Source: Nocardia harenae NBRC 108248
GTDB lineage: Bacteria > Actinomycetota > Actinomycetes > Mycobacteriales > Mycobacteriaceae
Length of the DNA: 64,000 nucleotides
Direction: 5' to 3'
NCBI RefSeq assembly: GCF_001612885.1
Contig: NZ_BDBH01000005.1
Location: forward strand, 310,001-374,000
Made by a program: the position numbers and the translations under genes. The notes under the pieces were generated by a model. The model saw only the letters and a list, made by a program, of their open reading frames with translations, did no database searches and was not told the DNA's origin. Of the stretch, positions 38,124-46,883 are shown in pieces (within the stretch, counting starts at the first letter, position 1; each line of letters starts with the position of its first letter).

Positions 38124-38944
38124 GGACCGGCGCAGCGCGCGACCGTGCCGGCGAGCCGGCGCGGCTTGCCGGCGTAGCGCGCGGGCGTGGTGCCGAGCAT
38201 GCGGGTGAAGTGCCGGTTCAGGTGCGCCTGGTCGTAGAAGCCGCTGGCCGCGGCGACGTCGGCGGCGCGCTGCCCGGCGAGCAGCAGGCGGCGGGCGCGG
38301 TCGACGCGGCGGCCGACGAGGTAGCGGTGCGGGGCGATGCCGAACTCGCGGGAGAAGGCGCGCACCAGGTGCGCCGGGTCGGCGTGCAGGGCGCGGCCCG
38401 CTTCCTCCAGGGTCAGCCCGGCGACCACGTCGGCGTCGAGCAGGTCGCGCAGGGCGTGCGCGAGGCCGGGGGCGGCGGCCGCGCGGGACGGCTCGACGCC
38501 GTCGAGGTGCCCGCGCACCCGTTCCAGCACGAAGGCGAGGCGGCTCTGCGCCTCCAGCTCCTCGCCGGGCAGCGCGAGCACGCCGTGCAGGCGGTGCAGC
38601 CGGTCGCGGAGCGCGGCGTCGCGCAGGGTCGGGTTGTCGGCGGCGCGGCCGATGCCGGTCAGGGTGTCGGGGGCCAGGTAGAGCACCCGTTTGCGGAATC
38701 CGGCGGCTACCGCGGAGCGGCCGTCGTGCGGCACCTGCGGCGGCAGCAGGGTGACGGCGTCGGTGTGCGAGCCGTGCTCGTGCCGGTCCAGCTGGTAGCG
38801 GATGGCGCCGGCGTCGACGATGAGCAGGGTCCACGCCTCGTGCGTGTGCGGCGGGTAGGCGTGGTCGGTGAACCGCGCGTGGAATACCTCATCGATACCG
38901 CCGACGCGCGGCCGCCATGCCGTGATCTCCGGCGCGGTCGTCAC
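38120..38944 (-). CDS. AraC-family transcriptional regulator
   Basis: 274-aa regulator with an N-terminal cupin sensor domain ([29 protein letters not shown]) and a C-terminal double helix-turn-helix (about 175-270) including [23 protein letters not shown]. The GTG at 38944 is the best start. It is divergent, by 50 bp, from a DUF2000 gene, which it probably regulates; small-molecule-sensing AraC proteins commonly sit this way. Confidence 0.87.
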   Translation of the reverse strand: MTTAPEITAWRPRVGGIDEVFHARFTDHAYPPHTHEAWTLLIVDAGAIRYQLDRHEHGSHTDAVTLLPPQVPHDGRSAVAAGFRKRVLYLAPDTLTGIGRAADNPTLRDAALRDRLHRLHGVLALPGEELEAQSRLAFVLERVRGHLDGVEPSRAAAAPGLAHALRDLLDADVVAGLTLEEAGRALHADPAHLVRAFSREFGIAPHRYLVGRRVDRARRLLLAGQRAADVAAASGFYDQAHLNRHFTRMLGTTPARYAGKPRRLAGTVARCAGP

Positions 38945-38994
38945 ATCAAGAACGTACAAGACCGGGGCCGGGTGCGGCGGGCACGCTCGGAGCC

Positions 38995-39414
38995 ATGGAG
39001 ACCGTTCGCTTCGACACCAAGATCGCCGTGCTGCTCCGGGACGACCTCGCGGGCTGGCAGCGCCTGAATGTCTGCGCATTCCTGGTCAGCGGCATCACCG
39101 CGGCGGGGCCGCAGCTCGTCGGCGCGCCCTACGAGGACGCCGACGGCGTCGGCTACCTGCCGATGCTCGGCCGGCCGGTGCTGGTCTACGCGGGCTCGGC
39201 CGACGTCCTGCGCGCCGCGCACGGCCGCGCGCTCGGCCGTGGCATCCCGCTCTCGATCTTCACCGCCGACCTCTTCACCACCGGCAACGACGCCGACAAC
39301 CGGGCCGCGGTGCGTGCGGTGCCCACCGAGAAGCTGGACCTGGTCGGGGTGGCGCTGCACGCCGGGAAGAACGCGGTGGACAAGGTGCTGAAGGGCGCGC
39401 GGATGCACCCGTGA
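38995..39414 (+). CDS. DUF2000 family protein
   Basis: 139-aa protein of the DUF2000 family (peptidyl-tRNA hydrolase-2-like fold). Visible segments are VRFDTKIAVLLRDDLAGWQRLNVCAFLVSGI, then GYLPMLGRPVLVY and FTADLFTTGNDADNR. Biochemical function is unknown. Its divergent AraC neighbour suggests a small inducible two-gene unit. The ATG at 38995 is the only good start. Confidence 0.82.
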   Translation: METVRFDTKIAVLLRDDLAGWQRLNVCAFLVSGITAAGPQLVGAPYEDADGVGYLPMLGRPVLVYAGSADVLRAAHGRALGRGIPLSIFTADLFTTGNDADNRAAVRAVPTEKLDLVGVALHAGKNAVDKVLKGARMHP

Positions 39415-39424
39415 TCAGGATCCT

Positions 39425-39460
39425 TCGACCGCTCGGGGGTGAGCCCGCCGCGGGCGCGAG
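39425..39460. repeat. Truncated copy 4 of the structured intergenic repeat
   Basis: 39425-39445 matches the right arm of the long stem (all but two or three positions of copy 1). It is followed after exactly 7 bases by GGCGCGAG, matching the right arm of the outer stem with the same spacing as copies 1 and 2. The left half is missing. It lies between the convergent DUF2000 and pth genes. Confidence 0.6.
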
Positions 39461-39501
39461 CCGGTGCGCGGCGGCGCGCTGTGCGTTCGAGCCATGGCCC
39501 C

Positions 39502-40083
39502 TCAGTGCAGCTGGTTCTGCGCGGCTTCCAGCCCGACCCGGAGCAGCAGCTCGACGGCGTCGGCGGCCTGCTCGACGATGACCGGGACCTCCTTGCGCTC
39601 CGGCGCCGCGAACGGCTTCAGCACGAAATCGGCCGGATCCTGCCTGCCCGGTGGGCGGCCGATGCCGACCCGCACCCGCAGGTACTCCTTGGTGGTGAGC
39701 GCCGACGAGACGCTGCGCAGCCCGTTGTGGCCGCCCTCGCCACCGCCGCGCTTGACCCGGACGACGCCGAACGGGAGATCCAGCTCGTCGTGCACCACCA
39801 CGACCTCGGTGGGCGGCACCGAGAAGAAGCGGGCGAGCGCGGCGACCGGCCGCCCGGAGACGTTCATGAACGAGCGCGGCTTCGCGACCAGCACCTGCCG
39901 CCCGTCCAGCCGGGCCTGCAGCAGATCGGCGCCGGACTTCTTGTGCACGGCGAACCGGCCGCCGACGCGCTCGGCGAGCACGTCGGCGACCAGGAAGCCC
40001 ACATTGTGCCGGGTCCGCTCGTACTCGGGCCCGGGGTTGCCGAGACCGGCGACCAGCGCCGGTCCGGCGGCGGGTTCGGACAC
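39502..40083 (-). CDS. pth: Peptidyl-tRNA hydrolase
   Basis: 193-aa enzyme recycling peptidyl-tRNA. Visible are [21 protein letters not shown] (catalytic His about 26), [10 protein letters not shown] (about 68-77), [11 protein letters not shown] with the catalytic Asp (about 98-108), and [13 protein letters not shown]. It starts with GTG nine bases after rplY; rplY-pth is conserved in Mycobacteriales. Confidence 0.96.
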   Translation of the reverse strand: MSEPAAGPALVAGLGNPGPEYERTRHNVGFLVADVLAERVGGRFAVHKKSGADLLQARLDGRQVLVAKPRSFMNVSGRPVAALARFFSVPPTEVVVVHDELDLPFGVVRVKRGGGEGGHNGLRSVSSALTTKEYLRVRVGIGRPPGRQDPADFVLKPFAAPERKEVPVIVEQAADAVELLLRVGLEAAQNQLH

Positions 40084-40092
40084 GACCCGGTG

Positions 40093-40725
40093 TTACTCGG
40101 CGCTCTCGGCGTCGGCCTCGGCGGCCTCGTCGCCCGCGGCGGATTCGGCGGCCTCGGCGGTGTCTTCTTCGGGCTCCTCGACCGGCGCGGTGATGACATT
40201 GACGATCAGGGTCTCCGGATCGACGGCCAGCTCGACGCCCTTGGGCAGCGACAGGTCGGCGGCGGTGATCTGGGTGCCCTCTTCGGCGCCCTCGACCGAG
40301 ACCTCGATGGACTCGGGGATGTTCAGCGCGTCGGACTCGATGGAAACGGTGGTGGCGTCCTGGGTGACCAGGGTGCCAGCCGCGGCCTCGCCGGTGACGA
40401 CGATGTTCACGTCGGCGGTGACCTTCTCGCCGCGCTTGACGATCAGCAGGTCGGCGTGCTCGATGTAGCGGCGGATCGGGTGCACGACAACGGACTTGGT
40501 CAGCGCGAGCTGCGGCGTCCCGTCGATCATCAGGTTCAGCACGGCGTTGGTGCCGTGCTGCCGCAGGATCGCGGCGAACTCCTTGGCGTTCACGGCCAGG
40601 TGCTTGGGATCCGACTGATGGCCGTACAGCACGGCCGGAACATTGCCCGCACGGCGGGTGCGACGGGCTGCGCCCTTACCGAACTCGGTGCGTACTACGG
40701 CCTCGAGGACGTTGACGTCGGACAT
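40093..40725 (-). CDS. rplY: 50S ribosomal protein L25/general stress protein Ctc
   Basis: 210-aa long-form L25 binding 5S rRNA. The N-terminal L25 domain includes [23 protein letters not shown] (about 15-37). A C-terminal TL5-type beta domain is followed by an acidic Ala/Glu-rich tail (about 185-210). It heads the rplY-pth unit and is divergent from prfC, with 274 bp between the start codons that hold no visible gene. Confidence 0.96.
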   Translation of the reverse strand: MSDVNVLEAVVRTEFGKGAARRTRRAGNVPAVLYGHQSDPKHLAVNAKEFAAILRQHGTNAVLNLMIDGTPQLALTKSVVVHPIRRYIEHADLLIVKRGEKVTADVNIVVTGEAAAGTLVTQDATTVSIESDALNIPESIEVSVEGAEEGTQITAADLSLPKGVELAVDPETLIVNVITAPVEEPEEDTAEAAESAAGDEAAEADAESAE

Positions 40726-40999
40726 GACTGGAATACTCCTACGGCTCTTCCGGGGCTGGACACGGGCTACGCGCGGGACGTCCTGCGCGATGGTCTGCTC
40801 GTCGGGCGAATGGAAACGACCGGACGGCCGGAAGGCCGAGCCGCGTCGATCACGGTGCACGCACGGTGGGCGGTCACCCTCGCCGAGACAACCCGACCAC
40901 CATACCCCACCTGGACAGCACCCTTGGAATCGGGAGGTCACACCGCAATCACGTACGCTGGACCGGTTGCCGATCCCCTCCCCGAAAGGTCGAATCACC

Positions 41000-42643
41000 G
41001 TGACCGCCTCCCCCGACGGCGCCGTCGTCTCCGTCCCGCGCGGGCTGCAGGCGGAGGTCGCCCGCAGGCGCACCTTCGCGGTGATCTCGCACCCGGACGC
41101 GGGCAAGTCGACCCTGACCGAGGCGCTCGCGCTGCACGCGCGCGTGATCTCCGAGGCGGGCGCGATCCACGGCAAGGCCGGGCGCAAGTCCACCGTCTCG
41201 GACTGGATGGAGATGGAGAAGGCCCGCGGCATCTCGGTCAGCTCCACCGCGCTGCAGTTCAACTACCGCACCGCGGGCTCCGAGATCGACAATGTGATCA
41301 ACCTGGTCGACACCCCCGGCCACTCCGACTTCTCCGAGGACACCTACCGCGTGCTCACCGCGGTGGACGCCGCGGTCATGCTGATCGACGCCGCCAAGGG
41401 GCTGGAGCCGCAGACGCTCAAGCTCTTCCAGGTCTGTCGGCATCGCGGCATCCCGGTGATCACCGTGATCAACAAGTGGGATCGCCCCGGCCGCGCCCCG
41501 CTGGAGCTGCTGGACGAGATCGACGAGCGGATCGGGCTCACCCCGACCCCGCTCTTCCTCCCGGTCGGCATCGCGGGCGACTTCCGCGGGCTGCTGCGCC
41601 GCGGCGCCGATGGCGCCGCCGCCGAGTACATCCACTTCACCCGCACCGCGGGCGGCGCCACCATCGCGCCGGAGGAGTCGATCGACCCGGATACCGCGGC
41701 CGAGCGCGAGGGCGAGGCCTGGAGCACCGCCGCCGAGGAGAGCGAGCTGCTCTCCGCCACCGGGCAGGACCACGACCAGGAGCTCTTCCTGGCCGGGCAG
41801 ACCTCGCCGGTGATCTACGCCTCCGCCATGCTGAACTTCGGTGTCAGGCAGCTGCTGGAGACCCTGATCGAGCTGGCGCCGCCGCCGCGCGCGCGGGCCG
41901 ACGTCACGGGCACGCCGCGCGAGACCACCGACCCGTTCAGCGCCGTCGTCTTCAAGGTGCAGGCCGGGATGGACACCGCGCACCGCGACCGGCTGGCCTT
42001 CATGCGCATCGTCTCCGGCGAGTTCGAGCGCGGCATGGTGGTGACGCACGCGCAGACCGGGCGGCCGTTCGCCACCAAGTACGCGCTCACCGTCTTCGGC
42101 CGGGAGCGCACCACCGTCGACACCGCCTACCCCGGCGATGTGGTGGGCCTGGTGAACGCCACCGCGCTGGCGCCGGGGCACACGCTCTTCGTGGACCGGA
42201 AGGTGGAGTTCCCGCCCATCCCGTCGTTCGCGCCGGAGCACTTCGCGGTGCTGCGCGCGGAGAGCGCGGGCAAGTACAAGCAGTTCCGCAAGGCCATGGA
42301 CCAGCTCGATTCCGAGGGCGTGGTGCAGGTGCTGCGCAACGACGCGCGCGGCGATGCCTCGCCCGTGCTCGCCGCCGTCGGGCCCATGCAGTTCGAGGTG
42401 GTCACCGCGCGGATGCTCGGCGAGTTCGGCGTGGAGACCAAGCTCGACTTCCTCGGCTACTCCATCGCGCGGCGCACCGACGCCGCCTCCGCCGAGGAGC
42501 TGGATCGGCAGCGCGGGGTCGAGGTCTTCACCCGCAGCGACGGCGCCGTACTCGCGCTCTTCAGCGACAAGTGGCGGTTGCAGTACATCGAGAAGGAGCA
42601 CAAGGGGCTCACGCTGGAGCCGCTGGTCGCCGCCGCTGATTAA
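41000..42643 (+). CDS. prfC: Peptide chain release factor 3
   Basis: 547-aa translational GTPase that recycles RF1/RF2. G1 is SHPDAGKST, followed by [12 protein letters not shown] (G2), [14 protein letters not shown] (G3, typical of RF3) and NKWDRPGR (G4). C-terminal RF3 regions include [11 protein letters not shown] and [13 protein letters not shown]. The GTG at 41000, after GAAAGG, is used; an upstream frame overlaps rplY antisense and is a shadow. The stop TAA overlaps the convergent neighbour's stop. Confidence 0.95.
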   Translation: MTASPDGAVVSVPRGLQAEVARRRTFAVISHPDAGKSTLTEALALHARVISEAGAIHGKAGRKSTVSDWMEMEKARGISVSSTALQFNYRTAGSEIDNVINLVDTPGHSDFSEDTYRVLTAVDAAVMLIDAAKGLEPQTLKLFQVCRHRGIPVITVINKWDRPGRAPLELLDEIDERIGLTPTPLFLPVGIAGDFRGLLRRGADGAAAEYIHFTRTAGGATIAPEESIDPDTAAEREGEAWSTAAEESELLSATGQDHDQELFLAGQTSPVIYASAMLNFGVRQLLETLIELAPPPRARADVTGTPRETTDPFSAVVFKVQAGMDTAHRDRLAFMRIVSGEFERGMVVTHAQTGRPFATKYALTVFGRERTTVDTAYPGDVVGLVNATALAPGHTLFVDRKVEFPPIPSFAPEHFAVLRAESAGKYKQFRKAMDQLDSEGVVQVLRNDARGDASPVLAAVGPMQFEVVTARMLGEFGVETKLDFLGYSIARRTDAASAEELDRQRGVEVFTRSDGAVLALFSDKWRLQYIEKEHKGLTLEPLVAAAD

Positions 42644-43452
42644 GGGGTGCCGCCGGGGTCGCGCTGCAGCGGGGCGATGCCGTCCTCGCGGGCGAGCAGC
42701 CCCCAGCGGCTGGAGGTCAGCCGCAGGCTGGGCAGGTCGCTGAGCGAGAGCACCACCTCGTAGGTGCGCTCGTAGCCGGTGTGCGCGATGCGCCAGCGGC
42801 CGTCGGCGCAGCGCTGGTAGCGGTCGGTGTAGAAGGCGGCGCCGCGCAGCAGCATATTGTGCGCCGGGATGAGCACGGTGTCGGCGAGATACCAGGTGCC
42901 GGTGGCGGTCTCGCCGTCCACGTCGATCTCCGGGTGGTCGCAGCGGTGCTCGGTGACGACGTGCGGGCCGAGGGTATTGCGCAGGAAGGCCAGGAACGCC
43001 TCGCGGGATTCGAACTGCAGGTACTCGCTGTAGGTGGCGGTGGCCTCCGGGATCAGGGTGTCGGCGAACTCGTCCCACTCCTTGGTGTCGAGCGTGCGCA
43101 GGTAGCGGAACTTGAGCCGCTCGATCGCGGCGATGTCGTCGGCCACGCCGCGGTCCGTGGCGCCGGCGGCGGGCGGTGGTCCGGCCGGGGTGCCGAGCCC
43201 CACCTGCGACAGGTCGGAGTCCGCGCTGATCCTCGGCTGCCCGTCGGTGGCGGCGATCCGCCCGGCAACGGCCTGGCCCGCCGGTCCCACCTGCCGGTCA
43301 CCGGTGGAGATGGAGGTGTCGGCCGCGGCCGGGCCCGCGCTGTCCGCCGGTCGCTCGGATACGGCGGCCGGGCGCGCGCGAATTCCCCCCGGGGCTCCTG
43401 CCCCGCGCGGCTCGGCCGCGCCACCGGCCGGTTCGCTGCGCTCCTGGTCCAT
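42640..43452 (-). CDS. SnoaL/NTF2-like protein with long disordered N-terminus
   Basis: 270-aa protein. The first 100 residues are Ala/Gly/Pro-rich and probably disordered. A SnoaL-type NTF2-like domain follows (about 104-240): DDIAAIERLKFRYLRTLDTKEWDEFADTL, TEHRCDHPEIDVDG, ATGTWYLAD, AAFYTDRYQR. The Tyr/Asp/His pattern is that of SnoaL polyketide-cyclase or dehydratase-like enzymes; the substrate is unknown. The start is uncertain, and the true protein may begin nearer the domain. Convergent with prfC with overlapping stops. Confidence 0.72.
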   Translation of the reverse strand: MDQERSEPAGGAAEPRGAGAPGGIRARPAAVSERPADSAGPAAADTSISTGDRQVGPAGQAVAGRIAATDGQPRISADSDLSQVGLGTPAGPPPAAGATDRGVADDIAAIERLKFRYLRTLDTKEWDEFADTLIPEATATYSEYLQFESREAFLAFLRNTLGPHVVTEHRCDHPEIDVDGETATGTWYLADTVLIPAHNMLLRGAAFYTDRYQRCADGRWRIAHTGYERTYEVVLSLSDLPSLRLTSSRWGLLAREDGIAPLQRDPGGTP

Positions 43453-43546
43453 GACTCCACGATCCCATCCGCTAGGGCACGCTCGACCGAATCGCGAAGA
43501 TTTGTATCAGATCGCTATCACCACTGCGGGCGACGCACCGCGACGA

Positions 43547-44467
43547 TCAGGTCGCGATCGTGAAACAGGTGCGGCAGAAATCCTCGCCGAACTCGGTGAG
43601 GCGGAGGCTCTTGCGCACGATCTTCGGCGCCCGCCCCGCCTTCTTCAGCGCCGCCTCCACCGCGGGCTGCACCTCGAGCACCATGTAGCGGCTGAGCACC
43701 ACCGGATCGTCCGAGGTCCGGGTGAGCCCGAGCCGGTTCAGGTTGATCAGGTAGGCGCGGGCGCGATCCGGGTAGCGGACGCCTGCCTGCTCCGGCACCG
43801 AGGTGAGATCGCCCTGCACCAGCTCCGAGCCGATGCCGAGCGGCCGGTTGGTGCGCACGTCGACCGCGGGCTGCGGGCCGTTCAGCGCCATGAAGCGCAG
43901 GATGCGCGCCTCGTCGGGGGCGAGCTCGTCCAGGATCCGGTCGTAGGCCGGGTGCACGTCCTCGGTGAAGTAGACGTCGGCGGAGCGGGCGAGCAGCGCG
44001 TCGCCGCGCCTGCGCAGCTCCTCGGAGCTGGCCGAGCGCAGGTTCTGCCCGATCACCAGCGCCTGCTGCTGCGGCGCGCTGCTCCCGCTGCCGTTCGGCG
44101 CGGGCACGTAGCTGACGATCTCGCGCACCGACCCCTCGGTGACGCCGAGCGCGCTGCGCGCGATCGAGCGCAGCGCATTGCCGGTGCGCTCCGCGATATC
44201 GGCGGAGGACTCGCCGTCCAGCGCCGCCTGCGCGATCTCCCGCGACACCTCGAAGCCGGTGCCGACGGCCCACTGCCCGCCGCGCACCACCGACCCCGCC
44301 GCCATCCCGGCGGCCCGGAAGACGCCGCGGATCAGCCGCGCCTCGTTACTGATCTGCCGCTGCTCGACATCGGCGCTGCGCTCCACCTCGCGGCTGCCGG
44401 GCCGAATCAGGTTCTGGCCCGGTGCGGCCTGCCCGGTGGCGGCCCGTCCGGTTCTGTCCTCTGCCAC
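43547..44467 (-). CDS. Abi-alpha (DUF4393)-like protein A
   Basis: 306-aa protein resembling the DUF4393/Abi-alpha family. A variable N-terminal part (about 1-140) contains an amphipathic or weakly hydrophobic stretch. A conserved C-terminal half follows: HPAYDRILDELAPDEARILRF, NGPQPAVDVR, AYLINLNRLGLTR and a final FGEDFCRTCF. The latter features are shared with the protein at 45959-46837. The GTG at 44467 is chosen over an ATG 60 bases upstream that lacks a ribosome site. It is divergent from the DUF445 gene. The family name comes from proposed abortive-infection association; function is unproven. Confidence 0.72.
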   Translation of the reverse strand: MAEDRTGRAATGQAAPGQNLIRPGSREVERSADVEQRQISNEARLIRGVFRAAGMAAGSVVRGGQWAVGTGFEVSREIAQAALDGESSADIAERTGNALRSIARSALGVTEGSVREIVSYVPAPNGSGSSAPQQQALVIGQNLRSASSEELRRRGDALLARSADVYFTEDVHPAYDRILDELAPDEARILRFMALNGPQPAVDVRTNRPLGIGSELVQGDLTSVPEQAGVRYPDRARAYLINLNRLGLTRTSDDPVVLSRYMVLEVQPAVEAALKKAGRAPKIVRKSLRLTEFGEDFCRTCFTIAT

Positions 44468-44645
44468 GTCCCACTCCGAACTTCCTCGACCGCCGATGGA
44501 AACCGCCCCCAGAATATTGCCCCGCATCGGCGACCGGTATGCCGGACCCGCGCATTCGGCTCACAGTGCGGTTCCGCCGCCGCCCTGGTGCTAGTTTGGG
44601 GTGCCGGTGCGGCGGCGGTCACTGGTGTGTCGGCAGGAGGAAGTC

Positions 44646-45968
44646 GTGTTGGAGAGTGCTTTCGGGGTCCAGCCGACCATTCTCCTGGAGCTGTTGACCA
44701 TCCCGCTTTTCACCGGCGTCATAGGCTATATCACCAACTGGACCGGCATCCTCATGCTGTTCCGGCCGATCGCGTTCCACGGCTTCCGGTTGCCCGGCCT
44801 TCGCGCATTGTTCCCTTACCTGCCAAAGCGAATTCAGATCCTGCCGCTGCTCAGCTACGACGGCAGGCTCGGCTGGCAGGGCATCGTCCCCTCGCGCGCC
44901 GACAAGATGGCGAGTATCGCGGTGGACAAGGGCCTCTCCAAACTGGGCAGCGTCTCCGACTTCTATCGCGAGCTGGACCCGGAAAAGCTCGCCGAACATC
45001 TCACCCGGGTGGCCGACGCGCAGATCCGCGACATCGTCGAGGAAATTCTGCGCCGCGAGCATCCACAGCTCTGGTTCAACCTCCCCGCGCAGGTGCGCGA
45101 GAAGGTGCACGAGCGGGTGAAGCAGCAGCTGCCGGATATTCTGCGCGAGCTCACCCAGGAATTGGGCGATAACATCGATCAGCTGCTCGACGTCAAGCAG
45201 ATGGTCATCCGATATTTCCAGGCGCGGCCGCAGCTGCTCAACCAGCTCTTCCAGGTGCTCGGCGCCAAGGAACTGCGGTTCATGCAGAATTTCGGCTTCT
45301 ATTTCGGCGCCCCGATGGGTGTGGTGCTGGTGGCGATCCTGCACCTGACCGGCCTGCCCAGCCTGGTGGTGCTGCCGGTCGGCGGCATCGTGATCGGCTG
45401 GGTCGTGAACTGGGTCGGGCTGAACATGATCTTCGCCCCGGCCTACCCCAAGTGGTGGTGCCCGTGGCGGCAGGGGCTGCTGATCAAGCGGCAGAGCGAG
45501 ATCACCGACGGCTACGCCGAGCTGGTCTCCACCCAGGTGATCACGCTCGCCAATATCGGCGACGAGCTGCTGAACGGCCCGCGCTCGGACCGCACCATGC
45601 AGATGCTGGAGGACATGCTGCGCCCGGCCGCCGACCGCGCGCTCGGCCCGGCCAGGCCCGCGGTGAAGTTCGTGCTCGGCAGCCGCGACTACGACACCCT
45701 GCAGAACACCTTGACCAGCGAGGCGATGGCCATCGCGCCGATCGCATTCGCCGATCCGGACTTCAACCAGCAGCAGGGCAAGCAGGTCAACGAGTACATC
45801 GCCAAGCAGATGTCGGCGCTCTCACCACCCGACTTCGTGGATATGCTTCGTGCCGCGATCAAACAGGACGAATGGCTGCTTTTCCTCCATGGCGGCGTGC
45901 TCGGGCTGATTGCCGGATACGCTCATATCCTGGTCTTCGGAACAGGAGTGGCAACCACATGGCTGTGA
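44646..45968 (+). CDS. DUF445 family membrane protein
   Basis: 440-aa protein with an N-terminal membrane pair (LLTIPLFTGVIGYITNWTG), a long helical soluble middle (about 80-210) and two to three hydrophobic segments around 225-270. The YITNWTGILMLFRP motif near residues 24-37 and its repeat IGWVVNWVGLNMIFAP (about 252-267) are DUF445/YheB hallmarks. A strong AGGAGGA precedes the GTG. The next gene overlaps it by 10 bases. Function of the family is unknown; membrane-organising roles have been suggested. Flanking Abi-alpha-like genes imply a shared pathway. Confidence 0.8.
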   Translation: MLESAFGVQPTILLELLTIPLFTGVIGYITNWTGILMLFRPIAFHGFRLPGLRALFPYLPKRIQILPLLSYDGRLGWQGIVPSRADKMASIAVDKGLSKLGSVSDFYRELDPEKLAEHLTRVADAQIRDIVEEILRREHPQLWFNLPAQVREKVHERVKQQLPDILRELTQELGDNIDQLLDVKQMVIRYFQARPQLLNQLFQVLGAKELRFMQNFGFYFGAPMGVVLVAILHLTGLPSLVVLPVGGIVIGWVVNWVGLNMIFAPAYPKWWCPWRQGLLIKRQSEITDGYAELVSTQVITLANIGDELLNGPRSDRTMQMLEDMLRPAADRALGPARPAVKFVLGSRDYDTLQNTLTSEAMAIAPIAFADPDFNQQQGKQVNEYIAKQMSALSPPDFVDMLRAAIKQDEWLLFLHGGVLGLIAGYAHILVFGTGVATTWL

Positions 45969-46837
45969 GCGATCCGGGTGCACCCGAGAGCGGCGGGGTT
46001 CCCGCCGGGAACGACGCCGAACCGGAGGTGCTCGGTACCCCGCCGCGTCGCGAGATCGCGCTGCGCGGGCAGCGGCGCATCGTGCCGGTGACGCCGCGGG
46101 AGACCGTGCGCGCCGCGACCGGGGTCGCCAGGGTGGCCTGGACCGCCGCCTCCGAGGTGACCACCTGGACCGTCGACACCGCGCTCGGCGTCACCTCGAC
46201 CGTGGTCAGGGGCAGCATGGCGGGCACCCCGCCGCGCGAGGTGCTCGCCGAGGCCGAATCCGAGGTGCGCGAGCGGCTGCGCCGGGTGCTCGGAGTGGAC
46301 GCCGAGCGCGCGGGCGGCCGGGGCGGGGTGCCGACGCTGCGCGAGCAGGGCGCCGCGCTGCTCCGGCTCTCCGCCAGCACCAACGCGGAGCACACCGAGA
46401 TGCACCCGGCCTTCGCGCGCATCCTGGCCGAGCTCACCCCCGACGAGGCGCGGGTGCTGCGCTTCCTGCACCTGGACGGCCCGCAGCCCGCCATCGACCT
46501 CCGGCTCGGCAGGCCGCGCACGCTCGGCGCGGACCGCAAGATCACCGGCATCACGGTGCTCGGCGAGCACGCCGGGCTGCGCTTCCCGAACCGCATCCAG
46601 CAGTACCTGACCAACCTGCGCAGGCTCGGGCTGATCGAGTTCGACCGGGAGCCGGTCGGCAACCCGAACCGCTACCAGATCATCGAGGCGCAGGCCGCGG
46701 TGCGGGACCTGCTCAAGCGGTCCGGGCGCGGGGCCAAGGTGCAGTACCGGAGCGTGCTGCTCAGCGGCTTCGGCGCCGACTTCGTGCGCACCTGCCTACC
46801 GGTGGTGGTCGACGGCCGCACCGCGGAGTCGAGTTGA
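45959..46837 (+). CDS. Abi-alpha (DUF4393)-like protein B
   Basis: 292-aa paralogue of the protein at 43547-44467. The shared block reads HPAFARILAELTPDEARVLRFLHLDGPQPAIDLR, then QQYLTNLRRLGLIEF and GFGADFVRTCLP at the end. The N-terminal third differs, with a threonine/alanine-rich, possibly membrane-associating stretch. The ATG at 45959 has AGGAG at suitable distance and lies within the DUF445 gene end, so the two are translationally coupled. A hairpin follows its stop. Confidence 0.74.
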   Translation: MAVSDPGAPESGGVPAGNDAEPEVLGTPPRREIALRGQRRIVPVTPRETVRAATGVARVAWTAASEVTTWTVDTALGVTSTVVRGSMAGTPPREVLAEAESEVRERLRRVLGVDAERAGGRGGVPTLREQGAALLRLSASTNAEHTEMHPAFARILAELTPDEARVLRFLHLDGPQPAIDLRLGRPRTLGADRKITGITVLGEHAGLRFPNRIQQYLTNLRRLGLIEFDREPVGNPNRYQIIEAQAAVRDLLKRSGRGAKVQYRSVLLSGFGADFVRTCLPVVVDGRTAESS

Positions 46838-46851
46838 CGGCTCCGACGTCG

Positions 46852-46882
46852 GCGAGATCGACGGTGCCGCCGTCGATCTCGC
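46852..46882. terminator. Bidirectional hairpin between convergent genes
   Basis: GCGAGATCGACGG and its exact complement (46852-46864 with 46870-46882) form a 13-bp stem with a 5-base loop. It sits between the stops of the Abi-alpha-like gene and the ABC-F gene. No U-tract, so termination efficiency is uncertain. Confidence 0.6.
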
Positions 46883-46883
46883 G

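Noticed and set aside
39439..42639. A 1066-codon open frame on the plus strand
   Set aside because: It is antisense to pth and rplY and out of frame with prfC; the translation is low-complexity and typical of GC-rich shadow frames.
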